A stretch of DNA of 64,000 nucleotides from contig NC_019678.1 of NCBI RefSeq assembly GCF_000316665.1, positions 3,100,001-3,164,000 on the forward strand. Reading direction: 5' to 3'. The notes under the pieces are model-generated. The model searched no databases. It was not told the DNA's origin and saw nothing but the letters and a program-made list of their open reading frames with translations. This DNA is from Rivularia sp. PCC 7116 (GTDB taxonomy: Bacteria > Cyanobacteriota > Cyanobacteriia > Cyanobacteriales > Nostocaceae). The position numbers and the translations under genes were made by a program. The first letter of the stretch is position 1; the number at the start of each line of letters is the position of its first letter. This document shows, one piece after another, positions 26,374 through 36,273 of the stretch.

Positions 26374-26628
26374 ACCAACACCGATTTGATAATAGTCATA
26401 TTTAAGTAAATACTATCAAAATCATTCTTGTTTATTGGTTTCTTAAATCACAGAGCTTTGATTCCGAAAATATAAACCAATATCTTGTAGCCTAATAGTT
26501 AAGACTTGAAACCCAGCCAGGTGGATTTTGCTTGTGTAACCCCAGACATAAGAGTTTGAGGGCAACTTTTTCAAATTTAATATAATACCATCAAAATATA
26601 CCTTATACACCCAGGAGAATATCCCCAA

Positions 26629-27291
26629 GTGCAGCCAGATTTAATCGGTTTAGAAATTACTAAAGGAGAATTAAGACGCTTGACAGGAGTAGATTCAGAA
26701 GATGTATTTCGTCCTTCTATTCTAAAAAACCGCGAAAAACGATTTGGCTTTTTTATGAATGAAGTAATTACAGCTTTAGCTTTTACTCCTATTGTTGTCG
26801 GTTTTATTTATGCATTTATTATTTTACCTACGATTGGTTCTTCAATTCTTATCGGATTAGCTTTGTTAGCTTTGGTACCGGTCATAGTGATATTTGTACG
26901 GTGGTTTTGGCGACGAAAAACTTGTCCCAAATCCTTAACAAAACTTCTTGATGAAGTTGATGAATATCATGAACTTATACAAGCTATCGATATTAATGAC
27001 CAGTTAGATACAGCGGGAAATACGCAAAGCAATATTAATGACAGAGATAAAGTTATTGCTGCATTACAACTAATTAGAGAAGATTTAGTCCGAGCTTTGA
27101 AAACGGAACGAATTTTACGGGATAATAAAAAGTTACTTGCTAACAATCAAGATTTATTTGTCAATAATTTAGCCAATCTGCAAGCTTTGCAAGTGAGTAC
27201 GGAAGCTAGCGAATACGCTCGACTTCTCAATCAATCATTGCAGATTGCTGTTGATGTTCAATCTCAGATCAAAAAATTACAGTCAGATTAA
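26629..27291 (+). CDS. Membrane protein of unknown function, two spans and coiled tail
   Basis: The 220-residue product starts with GTG. Residues about 1-40 are soluble (LEITKGELRRLTGVDSEDVF). Two adjacent membrane spans follow at about 44-65 and 69-91 (VITALAFTPIVVGFIYAF and ILIGLALLALVPVIVIF). The remaining 125 residues are helical and may form a coiled coil (RALKTERILRDNKKLL and NLANLQALQVSTEASEYARL). I do not recognise the family. The AGGAG upstream is 14 bases from the GTG, a little long. Repeats lie directly downstream. Confidence 0.7.
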   Translation: MQPDLIGLEITKGELRRLTGVDSEDVFRPSILKNREKRFGFFMNEVITALAFTPIVVGFIYAFIILPTIGSSILIGLALLALVPVIVIFVRWFWRRKTCPKSLTKLLDEVDEYHELIQAIDINDQLDTAGNTQSNINDRDKVIAALQLIREDLVRALKTERILRDNKKLLANNQDLFVNNLANLQALQVSTEASEYARLLNQSLQIAVDVQSQIKKLQSD

Positions 27292-27315
27292 TCGATAAAT
27301 TTGATTAAAGATATG

Positions 27316-27390
27316 ACTGATGATCCACACCCTGCGGTTGAACAACTGATGATCCACACCCTCCGGGTGAACAACTGATAACTGATAACT
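27316..27390. repeat. Two 29-bp tandem units plus ACTGATA heptamers in the sugar-kinase leader
   Basis: Units at 27316-27344 and 27345-27373 both read ACTGATGATCCACACCCT, then diverge slightly (GCGGTT versus CCGGGT) and end TGAACA. They are followed by ACTGATA units up to four bases before the next start. A related unit is near 52617-52655. Confidence 0.8.
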
Positions 27391-27393
27391 GAA

Positions 27394-28719
27394 ATGACTG
27401 CAAAACCAAAAATCATTGTTCTAGATGATGACCCTACCGGTTCTCAAACTGTCCACGGTTGCTTGCTTTTAATGCAGTGGGATGTAGAGACTTTGCGATT
27501 GGGACTAAAGGATGATTCACCGATTTTTTTTGTTTTAACTAATACTAGAGCATTAACTCCAGAAAAAGCAGCATCTATAACTAAGGAAGTTTGTCATAAT
27601 TTGAAATTGGCAATTGAAGCTGAGGAAGTTAAGGATTTTCTAGTTGTTAGTCGTAGTGATTCAACTTTGCGAGGACATTACCCAATTGAAACTGATGTTA
27701 TTGCTGAAGAAATAGGTCCTTTTGACGCTCATTTTTTAATACCAGCATTTTTTGAAGGAGGACGTATTACCCGCGACAGCATACATTATTTAATGATGCA
27801 GGGCGCTCCGGTTGCAGTTCATGAAACTGAGTTCGCTCGGGATTCAGTATTTGGATACAATCACAGCTATTTACCTAAATATGTAGAAGAAAAAACTCAA
27901 GCACGTATTACAGCCGATTCTGTAGAAAGATTTTTACTTGATGATATTCGTAGCGGCTGTCTGGAGCGTTTAATGAAACTCACCGGTAATCAATGCGGTG
28001 TTGTTGATGGCGAAACCCAAGCGGATTTAGATAAGTTTGCTGAAGATGTATTAACTGCTGCCAGTCAAGGAAAACGCTTTTTATTCCGTTCTGCTGCAAG
28101 TATTTTAACTGCTTTAGCTGCGCTGCCTCCCCAAGAAGTTTCTCCAGAAAATATGGCTGAGTATGTAATTACGGGGAAACCTGGGGCAATTATAGTTGGC
28201 TCTCACGTAAAAAAAACAACTCAGCAGCTAGAAGTACTTTTAGAAACAAAAGGTATCGTCGGAATCGAAGTAGATGTAGCCCAGTTACTTGATAAAGAGA
28301 ATCAATCTGCTACACTGCTAACCGATATACTCAAAAATGTTCGTGAAGCACATAATTCTGGTAATACACCAGTTGTTTATACCAGCCGTCAGGAATTAAC
28401 TTTTGAGGATATCGATACGCGATTGGAATTTGGAGCTAGGGTTTCAAACTTATTAATGGATATTGTGCGAGGTTTACCTTCTGATATCGGATTTTTAATC
28501 AGTAAGGGAGGTATTACCTCTAACGACGTTTTAAGTAATGGTCTTGCTTTAAAAACTGCCCGTTTACTCGGTCAGATTCTGAATGGTGTATCTATGGTTA
28601 GAACTCCAGAAAATCATCCTCAGTTTCCCAATTTACCAGTAGTACTATTTCCCGGTAATGTTGGTGATACAGATGCGATCGCAACTGTCTACCAAAGATT
28701 AAGTAAAAATTTAAAGTGA
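27394..28719 (+). CDS. Four-carbon acid sugar kinase family protein (DUF1537/OtnK-like)
   Basis: The 441-residue protein has the N-terminal substrate-binding domain with VLDDDPTGSQTVHG and VSRSDSTLRGHYP, and the C-terminal nucleotide-binding domain with FLISKGGITSNDVLSNGL and VVLFPGNVGD. Characterised members phosphorylate four-carbon acid sugars such as erythronate or threonate. The usual partner genes (dehydrogenase, aldolase) are not adjacent, so the substrate is uncertain. Heptamer repeats run to within four bases of the ATG and leave no obvious ribosome site. Confidence 0.88.
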   Translation: MTAKPKIIVLDDDPTGSQTVHGCLLLMQWDVETLRLGLKDDSPIFFVLTNTRALTPEKAASITKEVCHNLKLAIEAEEVKDFLVVSRSDSTLRGHYPIETDVIAEEIGPFDAHFLIPAFFEGGRITRDSIHYLMMQGAPVAVHETEFARDSVFGYNHSYLPKYVEEKTQARITADSVERFLLDDIRSGCLERLMKLTGNQCGVVDGETQADLDKFAEDVLTAASQGKRFLFRSAASILTALAALPPQEVSPENMAEYVITGKPGAIIVGSHVKKTTQQLEVLLETKGIVGIEVDVAQLLDKENQSATLLTDILKNVREAHNSGNTPVVYTSRQELTFEDIDTRLEFGARVSNLLMDIVRGLPSDIGFLISKGGITSNDVLSNGLALKTARLLGQILNGVSMVRTPENHPQFPNLPVVLFPGNVGDTDAIATVYQRLSKNLK

Positions 28720-28982
28720 GGCTTAATAACAAGAACGTATTTGAAAATCGCAGAATATTTCAATTTTTCAAACACAAAAGTTCGCATTTTGACGGGAATA
28801 AAAAAATAATTATCTAAGATACCTGCATTTAATGGTATGGTAGTGCGTCAATTAAGCAAATATCTTTTATGTATGTGAATTGTTTTCAATAATACATTGT
28901 ACGTATGAGATATTTTTTAATTATAATTCCCGATATAAAATTTTCGAGAATTGTTTGATGTCCGCGTTTTGGCTGGTGTTGC

Positions 28983-30176
28983 ATGACTTCAGAAGAAGCT
29001 ATTCCAGATTTAGATTCTAACAATGGTGTTTCTGAGACAGACTCCAAAGTTACACTTTCCGATAGTACGGAATCTACCGCTATTAAGCATAATGATTCTG
29101 TTTCCAATCAAAATAATGTGGAAGATAATTCTACGAATCATCTTTCTTTAGAGTCAGTTTCTAATCAAACTAAGGCTGAAGAAATTACAGTTATTCCTCA
29201 CGAAGAAACGGTATTCCCGAAAACTGAGGTTGGAGAAACTACTGCTACTCCCCCCAACGAAATTGTCTCCAATCACACTAGTATTGTTAGTGTTGGAGAT
29301 AATAAGACTACAGTTTTAGAGAATGAATTAGTTTCTAAGCAACCGAATGCTCAAGAACAATCCGCTTCTAAAATTGAAAATTTAAACTCTGATTCTACCG
29401 AGCAACAAATTGATAGTGACATAAGTCTTGATACATCGTTATTAGAAAATGCGGCATATCAAAAAATACAGGTAGAAATCCGTAGCGAAAAAGACAGATT
29501 GGTATTAACTTTACCCAGTGTATCTGAAGCGTCTGTGTCGGAATATAGTTGGTCTGAAATTTGGCAGCAAATGAAGCTGCGACTTTTGGCACAAAAACGC
29601 TTTTTTGACTCTAAGATAAGCGTACATTTGATTGCACACGACCGCTTACTTGATAGCAGACAACTTCAAGACATTGCCGAAACCCTAAGCGAGATGTCTT
29701 TGCAACTCAAATCCGTTGGTACCAGTCGTCGTCAAACTGCGATCGCAGCAGCGGGTGCGGGTTATTCTGTAGAGCAGTTGCAGCTAAAAACGGCTTTTTC
29801 CTTTGAAGCCTCAAAAAATAGTTTACCCCCAGCCGAACCACTTTATTTAGAGACTACCGTGCGTTCCGGGGTAGAAATTCGTCACAGAGGTAGTGTAATT
29901 ATCTTGGGAGATGTAAATCCTGGTGGTATTGTAGTCGCAGAGGGCGATATCCTGATTTGGGGTCGTTTGCGTGGGGTTGCCCATGCAGGTGCCCAAGGCA
30001 ACAGCGAATGCACGATTATGGCTTTACAAATGGAACCAACCCAGTTGCGAATTGCCGATGCTTTAGCTAGAGCACCAGAGAAATCGCCTACGCAGCACAC
30101 CGCTGAAGTTGCGTACATGACGACTCAGGGAATCCGCATTACCAAAGCTAATGATTTTTCTCGAATTAGTTATTAG
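28983..30176 (+). CDS. minC: Septum site-determining protein MinC with long acidic N-terminal extension
   Basis: MinC blocks FtsZ rings away from midcell. The 397-residue product is much longer than the E. coli protein (about 230). The first about 155 residues are low-complexity, rich in Ser, Thr, Glu and Asn. The N-domain covers about 160-280 and the MinD-binding beta-helix about 290-397 (VRSGVEIRHRGSVIILGDVN, GGIVVAEGDILIWGRLRGVA). It heads the minC-minD-minE cluster, all on plus. Long MinC extensions are known in filamentous cyanobacteria. Confidence 0.95.
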   Translation: MTSEEAIPDLDSNNGVSETDSKVTLSDSTESTAIKHNDSVSNQNNVEDNSTNHLSLESVSNQTKAEEITVIPHEETVFPKTEVGETTATPPNEIVSNHTSIVSVGDNKTTVLENELVSKQPNAQEQSASKIENLNSDSTEQQIDSDISLDTSLLENAAYQKIQVEIRSEKDRLVLTLPSVSEASVSEYSWSEIWQQMKLRLLAQKRFFDSKISVHLIAHDRLLDSRQLQDIAETLSEMSLQLKSVGTSRRQTAIAAAGAGYSVEQLQLKTAFSFEASKNSLPPAEPLYLETTVRSGVEIRHRGSVIILGDVNPGGIVVAEGDILIWGRLRGVAHAGAQGNSECTIMALQMEPTQLRIADALARAPEKSPTQHTAEVAYMTTQGIRITKANDFSRISY

Positions 30177-30245
30177 TTATTTGTTATTAGTTATTTAGTT
30201 ATTAGTTCTCACAACTAACAACCAACAATTAACAACTAACAACTC
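30166..30245. repeat. TTAGTTA / AACTAAC inverted heptamer tracts between minC and minD
   Basis: TTATTAGTTATT-type units (30166-30208) are followed by complementary AACTAACAACC-type units (30210-30245), which could fold into a hairpin within the min transcript. The minC stop lies inside the first tract. Confidence 0.75.
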
Positions 30246-30283
30246 TATTATTTTTTAATGCCATCACGAGCGCGTTCGTAATC

Positions 30284-31090
30284 ATGACTCGAATTGTTGT
30301 CATTACCTCCGGTAAAGGAGGGGTCGGAAAGACCACTACTACAGCCAATCTGGGCATGGCTTTAGCCAAAATAGGTCGTCAGGTAGCATTAGTTGACGCT
30401 GATTTTGGTCTGCGAAATTTGGATTTGTTGTTGGGACTCGAAAACCGTATTGTTTACACTGCGGTGGAGGTTTTGGCTAGGGAATGTCGTTTGGAACAAG
30501 CCTTGGTCAAAGATAAGCGACAACCCAATTTAGTACTGCTACCTGCGGCACAAAATCGCACTAAAGAAGCTGTCACACCAGACCAAATGAAACTGCTGGT
30601 AAATGCTTTAGCGCAAAAATATCAGTACATCATTATCGATAGCCCCGCTGGCATCGAAATGGGTTTTAAAAATGCGATCGCTCCAGCAAAAGAAGCTTTA
30701 ATTGTCACAACACCCGAAATAGCAGCCGTGCGTGATGCTGACCGGGTAGTAGGGTTATTAGAAGCACAAGGAGTAAAGAAAATTCACTTAATAATTAACC
30801 GAATAAAACCCGCAATGGTTCGGTTAAATGATATGATGTCTGTGCAGGATGTTCAGGAACTTCTAGCAGTTCCCTTAATTGGGGTTATTCCCGACGACGA
30901 GCGGGTAATTGTTTCTACCAATCGTGGCGAACCTCTGGTTTTATCAGAAAATCCTTCTTTAGCTGCGACTGCTTACGATAACATTGCTCGTAGATTGGAA
31001 GGGGAAACGGTAGATTTTCTTGATTTTGACTCGTCCCAAGACAACCTATTTTCCCGCCTCCGAAGGTTATTGTGGACAAAAATAATTTAA
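30284..31090 (+). CDS. minD: Septum site-determining ATPase MinD
   Basis: MinD is a ParA-type ATPase that binds membrane and recruits MinC and MinE. The 268-residue protein has the deviant Walker A SGKGGVGKTTTTANLG, the switch motif VDADFGLRNLDLLLGLENR and the C-terminal amphipathic membrane-targeting helix NLFSRLRRLLWTKII. The ATG at 30284 is standard. minE starts 30 bases after its stop. Confidence 0.97.
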   Translation: MTRIVVITSGKGGVGKTTTTANLGMALAKIGRQVALVDADFGLRNLDLLLGLENRIVYTAVEVLARECRLEQALVKDKRQPNLVLLPAAQNRTKEAVTPDQMKLLVNALAQKYQYIIIDSPAGIEMGFKNAIAPAKEALIVTTPEIAAVRDADRVVGLLEAQGVKKIHLIINRIKPAMVRLNDMMSVQDVQELLAVPLIGVIPDDERVIVSTNRGEPLVLSENPSLAATAYDNIARRLEGETVDFLDFDSSQDNLFSRLRRLLWTKII

Positions 31091-31120
31091 TCAAATCCAG
31101 TATGCGCTCATAGGGCTGCA

Positions 31121-31423
31121 ATGATTCTTGAACTTTTGGAAAGACTTTTTTTTCGCGGTAACGATAACAGTCGCAATGATGTTAAACGTCGCCTGCAATT
31201 GGTTATTGCTCACGATAGGGCCGATCTAAGCCCTCAAATGATAGAGAAGATGCGACAAGAAATTCTAGAAATTGTTTGTCGCTACGTGGAAGTTGAAGCT
31301 GATGGCTTGGAATTTTCCTTAGAAAGTAACCAGCGCACAACAGCTTTAATTGCTAATGTACCCATTCGTAGAGTAAAAGACTCTGCTACGGAGTCACAAA
31401 CAGGTGAAAAAAAGTCTGAGTAA
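31121..31423 (+). CDS. minE: Cell division topological specificity factor MinE
   Basis: MinE stimulates MinD ATPase and drives Min localisation. The 100-residue protein has an N-terminal amphipathic helix ([11 protein letters not shown]), the MinD-contact region [18 protein letters not shown] and the dimerisation beta strand [20 protein letters not shown]. It closes the minCDE cluster. Confidence 0.96.
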   Translation: MILELLERLFFRGNDNSRNDVKRRLQLVIAHDRADLSPQMIEKMRQEILEIVCRYVEVEADGLEFSLESNQRTTALIANVPIRRVKDSATESQTGEKKSE

Positions 31424-31799
31424 TTTTATTTAATATTTTGTAATAGAAGGCTATGTGCTTTTGCCATCAACTCTGGGACAAAAGTATATATTTTTTATTG
31501 GGTAATGGGTATAGGGTGTAAGTTTTGGGTATTGAGCAGCAAAAAATACAGCATTTCCATTGAAAGAATAACTCCTATACATAAACATGGGGCTTGTATC
31601 TGTAATAGGAATTACTTGAGGTTCTTTAAATTTACCGGGGATTAAGTAATTAAATAAACACAAAAAAGTTTATTAGTGAACTTTTATGTCACATTTCCAA
31701 TGCCCCATTTCCTCAAATAAATGAAAAATCCCGTTTCAGTCTAAACTGGAGCGGGATTGCCTTGAGTCTTGTTTGTTTGTTCGACTTCGGAGCGTTAAC
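31424..31799. other. Region between minE and the exported unknown gene
   Basis: The 376 bases hold fragments of GGGTAATGGGTATAGGG-type repeat (about 31498-31530) and the terminator at 31727-31758. A 70-codon minus frame at 31451-31663 has no family features and was not called. Confidence 0.5.
31727..31758 (-). terminator. Terminator of the exported unknown gene
   Basis: On the minus strand AATCCCGCTCCAGTTT pairs with ACTGAAACGGGATT (two mismatches) and is followed by a short T run. It lies about 40 bases after the stop at 31800. Confidence 0.75.
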
Positions 31800-33140
31800 T
31801 TATTGATAAGCTACTTGCGGACCAGCCCAGATATCAGTATTCTTTCTACCAAAGGTAGTAGGCTGATCTAATTCTGGTGTCGCAACTGTTTTTCCGTCAT
31901 TAGCAACTGTAATCGTAGGCCAAGTCTCTTGACCCATCTCGCCAGCCCGAAACACGACGTTATCAGGTGTATTTTTACTCCAACCTAATAACACCGCAAT
32001 GTCATACTGATGATTCTTTTGAGAAGGAGCAACTGTGTTGGCGCGATTCTTCTCACGGTTCCAAATTAGTGCTTGGTCGCTAGCGTGAGCAGTATTAAAT
32101 AAACCTTCAAACTTGCGTGCTAAGAAGCGTTCGCCATTTTCAGACCAGCCAACAGGAACTAGTACGCCGATTTTTCCTGGAATTTGACTATCTTTACCCG
32201 CTACTTCCTTCGCTTTAAGTAGCGGATCTATTAAAGCAGAAGTTGATGCAACAACCTTCAGATGATTTGTTTTTCTATCTTCGACAAACAACACGCTACT
32301 AACGCGGCTTTTGTGCATTTGCGGTTTAGCTTCTAACTTTACCCGACTGTAAATAGAATAACGACCATCTGGAGAAATTACTGGTACGCTACGGTAATAA
32401 CGTATTCCCGAACCGCCATTAGCACTTACAGTTTCCTGAGTAGCCGTTATCCACTTCCAAGGAATTGCATGAGGGCTTCCAATTGGATCTTGCTGAGATA
32501 ATTCCGATTCTTCTTGTTCTTGAACTACAGGCGCATCGGTTGGTTGAGGAACTAAATTTCGTCTCAAAGCTAAGACTTTACGAGCTTTAAGCGATTTTGT
32601 ACCCGCTAACTTAGCTACCAAAATATCTTTTTTTGAAGATTGAGTTTTTGCAGCTTTTAAACGCTGTACCAACTTAATTCCACGAGCAGAAATTTTACCC
32701 GATCCTACCTCAGCACTACTAACAGGAGGTGCAAGTTCAACTTCTTTAAATGGGTCTTCGTTAATTGAAGAAGAATTCTTAGAAGACTTTACTTCTTCTT
32801 CTGTAGTTACAGTCTCTATTGTCAAGGACTCTACGACATTAGGCTGTATAATTTTTGGCTCAATAACCGCAGCTAATTTCATTGACTCAGAATTAACTTC
32901 TGGTGTCAAAGTTTTCACTGTCTCTGGTTGCGATAATTTGTATTCGCTAGCAATCGGAACTTCTACTATTACCGATTCCAATTCTGGCGTTTCGGCAGTA
33001 AGGGAGTTTGGTTGCGATTGTTTTGCCGAGCTGGAGTGTCCTGATGCTCCTACTAAAGGCGCAATAAGCACTACCACTAATACGTACTTTAGGAATGGTT
33101 GCACGCGGAACCATCCTGATAGTAAAAGATGTTTCAGCAT
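31800..33140 (-). CDS. Exported protein of unknown function
   Basis: The 446-residue product has an N-terminal signal or anchor (residues about 15-32, LKYVLVVVLIAPLVGASG). A long, Ser/Glu/Val-rich, probably disordered region follows to about residue 195. The C-terminal half looks folded, with VPVISPDGRYSIYSRVKL (a PD40-like beta-propeller strand), VLVPVGWSENGERFLARKF and VLLGWSKNTPDNVVFRAGE. I recall similar unnamed cyanobacterial proteins but no function. The terminator right after it and the long upstream gap suggest a single-gene unit. Confidence 0.75.
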   Translation of the reverse strand: MLKHLLLSGWFRVQPFLKYVLVVVLIAPLVGASGHSSSAKQSQPNSLTAETPELESVIVEVPIASEYKLSQPETVKTLTPEVNSESMKLAAVIEPKIIQPNVVESLTIETVTTEEEVKSSKNSSSINEDPFKEVELAPPVSSAEVGSGKISARGIKLVQRLKAAKTQSSKKDILVAKLAGTKSLKARKVLALRRNLVPQPTDAPVVQEQEESELSQQDPIGSPHAIPWKWITATQETVSANGGSGIRYYRSVPVISPDGRYSIYSRVKLEAKPQMHKSRVSSVLFVEDRKTNHLKVVASTSALIDPLLKAKEVAGKDSQIPGKIGVLVPVGWSENGERFLARKFEGLFNTAHASDQALIWNREKNRANTVAPSQKNHQYDIAVLLGWSKNTPDNVVFRAGEMGQETWPTITVANDGKTVATPELDQPTTFGRKNTDIWAGPQVAYQ

Positions 33141-33945
33141 TTGTTGGTTGACTCTCTAGAGGGCGGTTGCTGTGGGAGGAGCAATGCCTCACGGCATGGA
33201 GCAGGCTATCTTTAATATGTATAACAGGGAACTTCGGATTTAGCGAGATTATCTACTTTAATTTCGCATAGTTTGACGATAACAGGGTATCGTTTTTTAC
33301 TCATTTTCCAAACAATTGTTTAGAAAAATTATGATTTATATCAACTAAATCGAGTCACAATATTGTTACCTAGGTATAGAAACCCTAAAAAATAATAGTA
33401 GAATCGGATGCTACTTCTAGAAAGTAAATTAAGTTACAACTTACTTGACTTTCCTAGAGTAGGAATTATACCTAATCAAATATAACCTAGATAACTTTAT
33501 ACAGGTATAGAAATTAAAATCTTAGGTGCTAAGTACCTACTGGATTTTACTTCAACATTTCCAACACCGATTCCGGCGATCGCGCAAAATATTCAAAAGA
33601 ATAGTAGAAGAAAAACTAAAAAACGATTACATACACATTATGCGCGTTTTACTACAGTGAAACATATCAAAGTTTCAATTGCAACAGTAAAACCAACGAA
33701 TTTCGGCAGGAAAACTTAGTTTAAACCGCTTGCTCTTCACTAAAAAATATAAAAATGAAGAACGCAATATATAAAAATATAAATTTTTGAATATTTGCTT
33801 AGTTCTTCATCAGTATAGCCTATAGATTTATTAGAGGCACTCTATCGATTGACTTATTGTGAAAAAAATAGTAAGGATACTCCAGAAGTATATATTGATG
33901 GATGATGTTAGTGTTTAGAGTTGAAAAGTAAATCGTTTGAATTTC
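33141..33945. other. AT-rich intergenic region upstream of fmt
   Basis: This 805-base region separates divergent genes and must hold both promoters. It includes the long hairpin at 33411-33461 and a duplicated AGGTATAGAAA (near 33372 and 33504). No gene is visible. Confidence 0.45.
33411..33461. repeat. Long imperfect hairpin
   Basis: The left arm CTACTTCTAGAAAGTAAATT with AAGTT pairs with the right arm AACTTACTTGACTTTCCTAG followed by AGTAG. About 20 pairs form with few mismatches and a three-base loop. It sits in the middle of the gap, too far from either gene to be a simple terminator. Confidence 0.65.
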
Positions 33946-34944
33946 ATGAAAGTAATATTTTTTGGCACTCCTCAATTTGCCGTTCCTACTCTAGAAAAAC
34001 TACTCAATCATCCGGAATTTGAAGTACTTGCAGTTGTGACTCAACCGGATAAAGTTCGGGGACGGGGCAAGAAAGTAACTCCTTCCCCCGTCAAAAGTGT
34101 TGCTCTGATGCATAATTTACCTGTATGGCAGCCTCAAAGAATAAAAAAAGATGAAGCAACTTTGAAGCAATTAAAGGAAATAAATGCAGACGCATTTGTA
34201 GTAATTGCTTACGGACAGATTCTTTCGCAAGAAATTTTAGACATGCCAAGAATTGCCTGCGTCAATGTTCATGGTTCGATATTACCCGAATATCGCGGTG
34301 CGGCTCCGATTCAATGGTGTTTGCATAATGGGGAAGAGGAAACAGGAATTACAACTATGATGATGGATGCGGGTATGGATACCGGCGCAATGTTACTAAA
34401 AGCGACTACACCCATCGGATTGCTTGATAATTCCCAGGATTTAGCAGAAAAATTAGCATCAATCGGTGCAGATTTATTGGTAGAAACGCTTATAAAACTT
34501 CAAAATGAGGAAATTGAACCTATTCCTCAAGATAATTCCCAAGCAACTTATGCACCTTTGATAAAAAAAGAAGATTATCGTTTAGATTGGTCTAAAAGTG
34601 CCATACAGTTACACAATAAAATTAGAGGTTTTTATCCTAATTGCGTTGCAACATTTCGCGATCGACCAATAAAAATAATAGGCACTGTTCCCCTAACTGC
34701 GGACAACTCTTATCAACTGCCTAAATTACTTCAAGAAATAGAAACTAAACTACCAGAATTATCAAATTTGTCAGGTAAACCAGGGGAAGTTGTAAGTATT
34801 GTAAAAGGTATAGGAGCAATTATCCAAACTGGAAAAGGTTTATTATTGTTGCAAGAAGTACAGTTAGCCGGTAAACGCCCTCAGTCGGGTTGGGATTTTG
34901 TCAACGGTAGTCGTTTAACTGTTGGAGAAGAGTTAGGGGTTTAA
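33946..34944 (+). CDS. fmt: Methionyl-tRNA formyltransferase
   Basis: Fmt formylates the initiator Met-tRNA using 10-formyltetrahydrofolate. The 332-residue protein has [19 protein letters not shown] at the N-terminus, the catalytic region [18 protein letters not shown] with the Asn/His pair, [13 protein letters not shown], and the C-terminal OB-like domain with [16 protein letters not shown] start at the ATG at 33946; a TTG three codons upstream only adds three residues. Confidence 0.96.
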   Translation: MKVIFFGTPQFAVPTLEKLLNHPEFEVLAVVTQPDKVRGRGKKVTPSPVKSVALMHNLPVWQPQRIKKDEATLKQLKEINADAFVVIAYGQILSQEILDMPRIACVNVHGSILPEYRGAAPIQWCLHNGEEETGITTMMMDAGMDTGAMLLKATTPIGLLDNSQDLAEKLASIGADLLVETLIKLQNEEIEPIPQDNSQATYAPLIKKEDYRLDWSKSAIQLHNKIRGFYPNCVATFRDRPIKIIGTVPLTADNSYQLPKLLQEIETKLPELSNLSGKPGEVVSIVKGIGAIIQTGKGLLLLQEVQLAGKRPQSGWDFVNGSRLTVGEELGV

Positions 34945-35035
34945 GAACAGGTTTCTAAAATTAGTTTTAGATGTGAAAAAAGTTATTATTTGGAGATTAT
35001 GAAGGCGACAGCAAAAATTTGGCTTAGGTAGGTAA

Positions 35036-35166
35036 GTATAATTCGTAATTCGTAATATCACCCTCCGGGTGACGCAAGCTACGTAATTCGTAATTAATTC
35101 CCCATAAATGAAATTTAGGGGCTTTAACAGAGTATAGTCCACGGATGAATCCGGGGGCTTTAAACC
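35036..35166. repeat. TAATTCG heptamers and GGGGCTTTAA repeat
   Basis: TAATTCG units flank a short CACCCTCCGGGTGA palindrome at about 35036-35096. Two copies of GGGGCTTTAA follow at about 35118 and 35153. The tract fills the gap between fmt and the next minus-strand gene. Confidence 0.7.
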
Positions 35167-35213
35167 TAAAAAATACTTGGTAAGTATCCTCCAGCCAAAT
35201 TGTTTATGCTTCG

Positions 35214-35594
35214 CTAGCTTTTATCATCAAGAGAGCCGTTATTATAGTTTTGAAAATATTTGCAACCTTTACAAGGTCCAACCGGATTAACTGCACAACG
35301 GACAATTTCTGAAAGAGCGTTATAGCTACAACTGGCATCACCAATTACCCAACGTCCGTTTACTAAAGTTTTTTCATCCGGTCTTTTTGCTGATTGTACG
35401 TAAATGGCAATCTTGTGCAAGCAGTAGCGTCCTTCTTTTAATTGGTAGCGATGGTGACGTTCTAAAACTGCATATGTTTTACCTTTTAAGTCAATATAAT
35501 TCCCTGGTTGCGGTGTCCAATCAAGATTTATGTTGCCCAGAGACTCACGTGATGAGGTTAAAATTACTTCCGTTAGTACTGAATTTGGCTCCAT
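35214..35594 (-). CDS. Small conserved cyanobacterial protein, DUF6464-like
   Basis: The 126-residue product has a beta-rich N-terminal half (GNYIDLKGKTYAVLERHHRY) and a Cys-rich C-terminus (IVRCAVNPVGPCKGCKYF), a pattern I associate with the DUF6464 family. The C-x8-C-x2-C group could bind a metal or cluster, but one ligand would be missing. Function is unknown. It is cytoplasmic by composition. Confidence 0.75.
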   Translation of the reverse strand: MEPNSVLTEVILTSSRESLGNINLDWTPQPGNYIDLKGKTYAVLERHHRYQLKEGRYCLHKIAIYVQSAKRPDEKTLVNGRWVIGDASCSYNALSEIVRCAVNPVGPCKGCKYFQNYNNGSLDDKS

Positions 35595-35717
35595 GTCGCA
35601 GTTGATTGGTTTACATTATTAGGATATTAGCGCAAATGTTTGCATCTTCCTCTATTACCAACTATAGGGAAGATTGCTTCCATAAAGATCTAGTTTTATA
35701 CCCTGCGAACTAAAAAA

Positions 35718-35738
35718 CCCACCCGTTGAATGGGTGGG
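35718..35738 (-). terminator. Terminator of the zinc-ribbon membrane gene
   Basis: CCCACCC pairs with GGGTGGG around a seven-base loop; on the minus strand six T residues follow. It lies 44 bases after the stop at 35782. Confidence 0.85.
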
Positions 35739-35781
35739 AATATTAATTAATAATTTAAGTACTTGGATGTTTTTTCTTTAC

Positions 35782-36273
35782 TCAACCAAGAAAACGCTGT
35801 TGTAAAGCTCTGAAATATGCTTTGAGCGGAATTTGATAAACCTCTATGAATAGCCAAATGATAATTGTTAAATGAGAGAAAAAAGTCAGTATTGTCCAAA
35901 TGTATGGAACCCAGGACAAAGGAGCATTCGGATCTGGAGGGAAATTATAAGCAACTAATGCAATCAAGGAGGTAGGAAGCAATACAAAAGCAACAGTTGC
36001 TAATACATAACCCCAGCCAAATTCGACTCCTTCTAAATGGGCTTCCGTCCAGTAAAAGCCATTCCAGCCCCAGACTAAGGGAGGTTCTCTTGAAGGCATT
36101 TTTAGCTGTTGTTGCTCTAAGTTAACAGTAAAAATTTGATGGCAAAAATCACAAGACATTGCCTCCATTAAAGGCATATTTTGAACTTTTCCGACTCTAC
36201 ATACCGGACAAGGGTAAACTCCTTTATAGTCCAATGGAGTAGCTAGGTTTTTAGAATTTGGGATTTTAAACAT
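35782..36273 (-). CDS. Zinc-ribbon membrane protein, unknown function
   Basis: The 163-residue protein has an N-terminal zinc ribbon (CPVCRVGKV and CDFCHQIF, two CxxC knuckles about 20 residues apart) followed by two membrane spans at about 86-108 and 123-145. Between them is NFPPDPNAPLSWVP. The ribbon likely faces the cytoplasm. I know similar cyanobacterial proteins only as hypotheticals. Confidence 0.8.
   Translation of the reverse strand: MFKIPNSKNLATPLDYKGVYPCPVCRVGKVQNMPLMEAMSCDFCHQIFTVNLEQQQLKMPSREPPLVWGWNGFYWTEAHLEGVEFGWGYVLATVAFVLLPTSLIALVAYNFPPDPNAPLSWVPYIWTILTFFSHLTIIIWLFIEVYQIPLKAYFRALQQRFLG

Noticed and set aside
31451-31663. 70-residue minus frame after minE
   Set aside because: Overlaps repeat fragments and lacks any conserved pattern.
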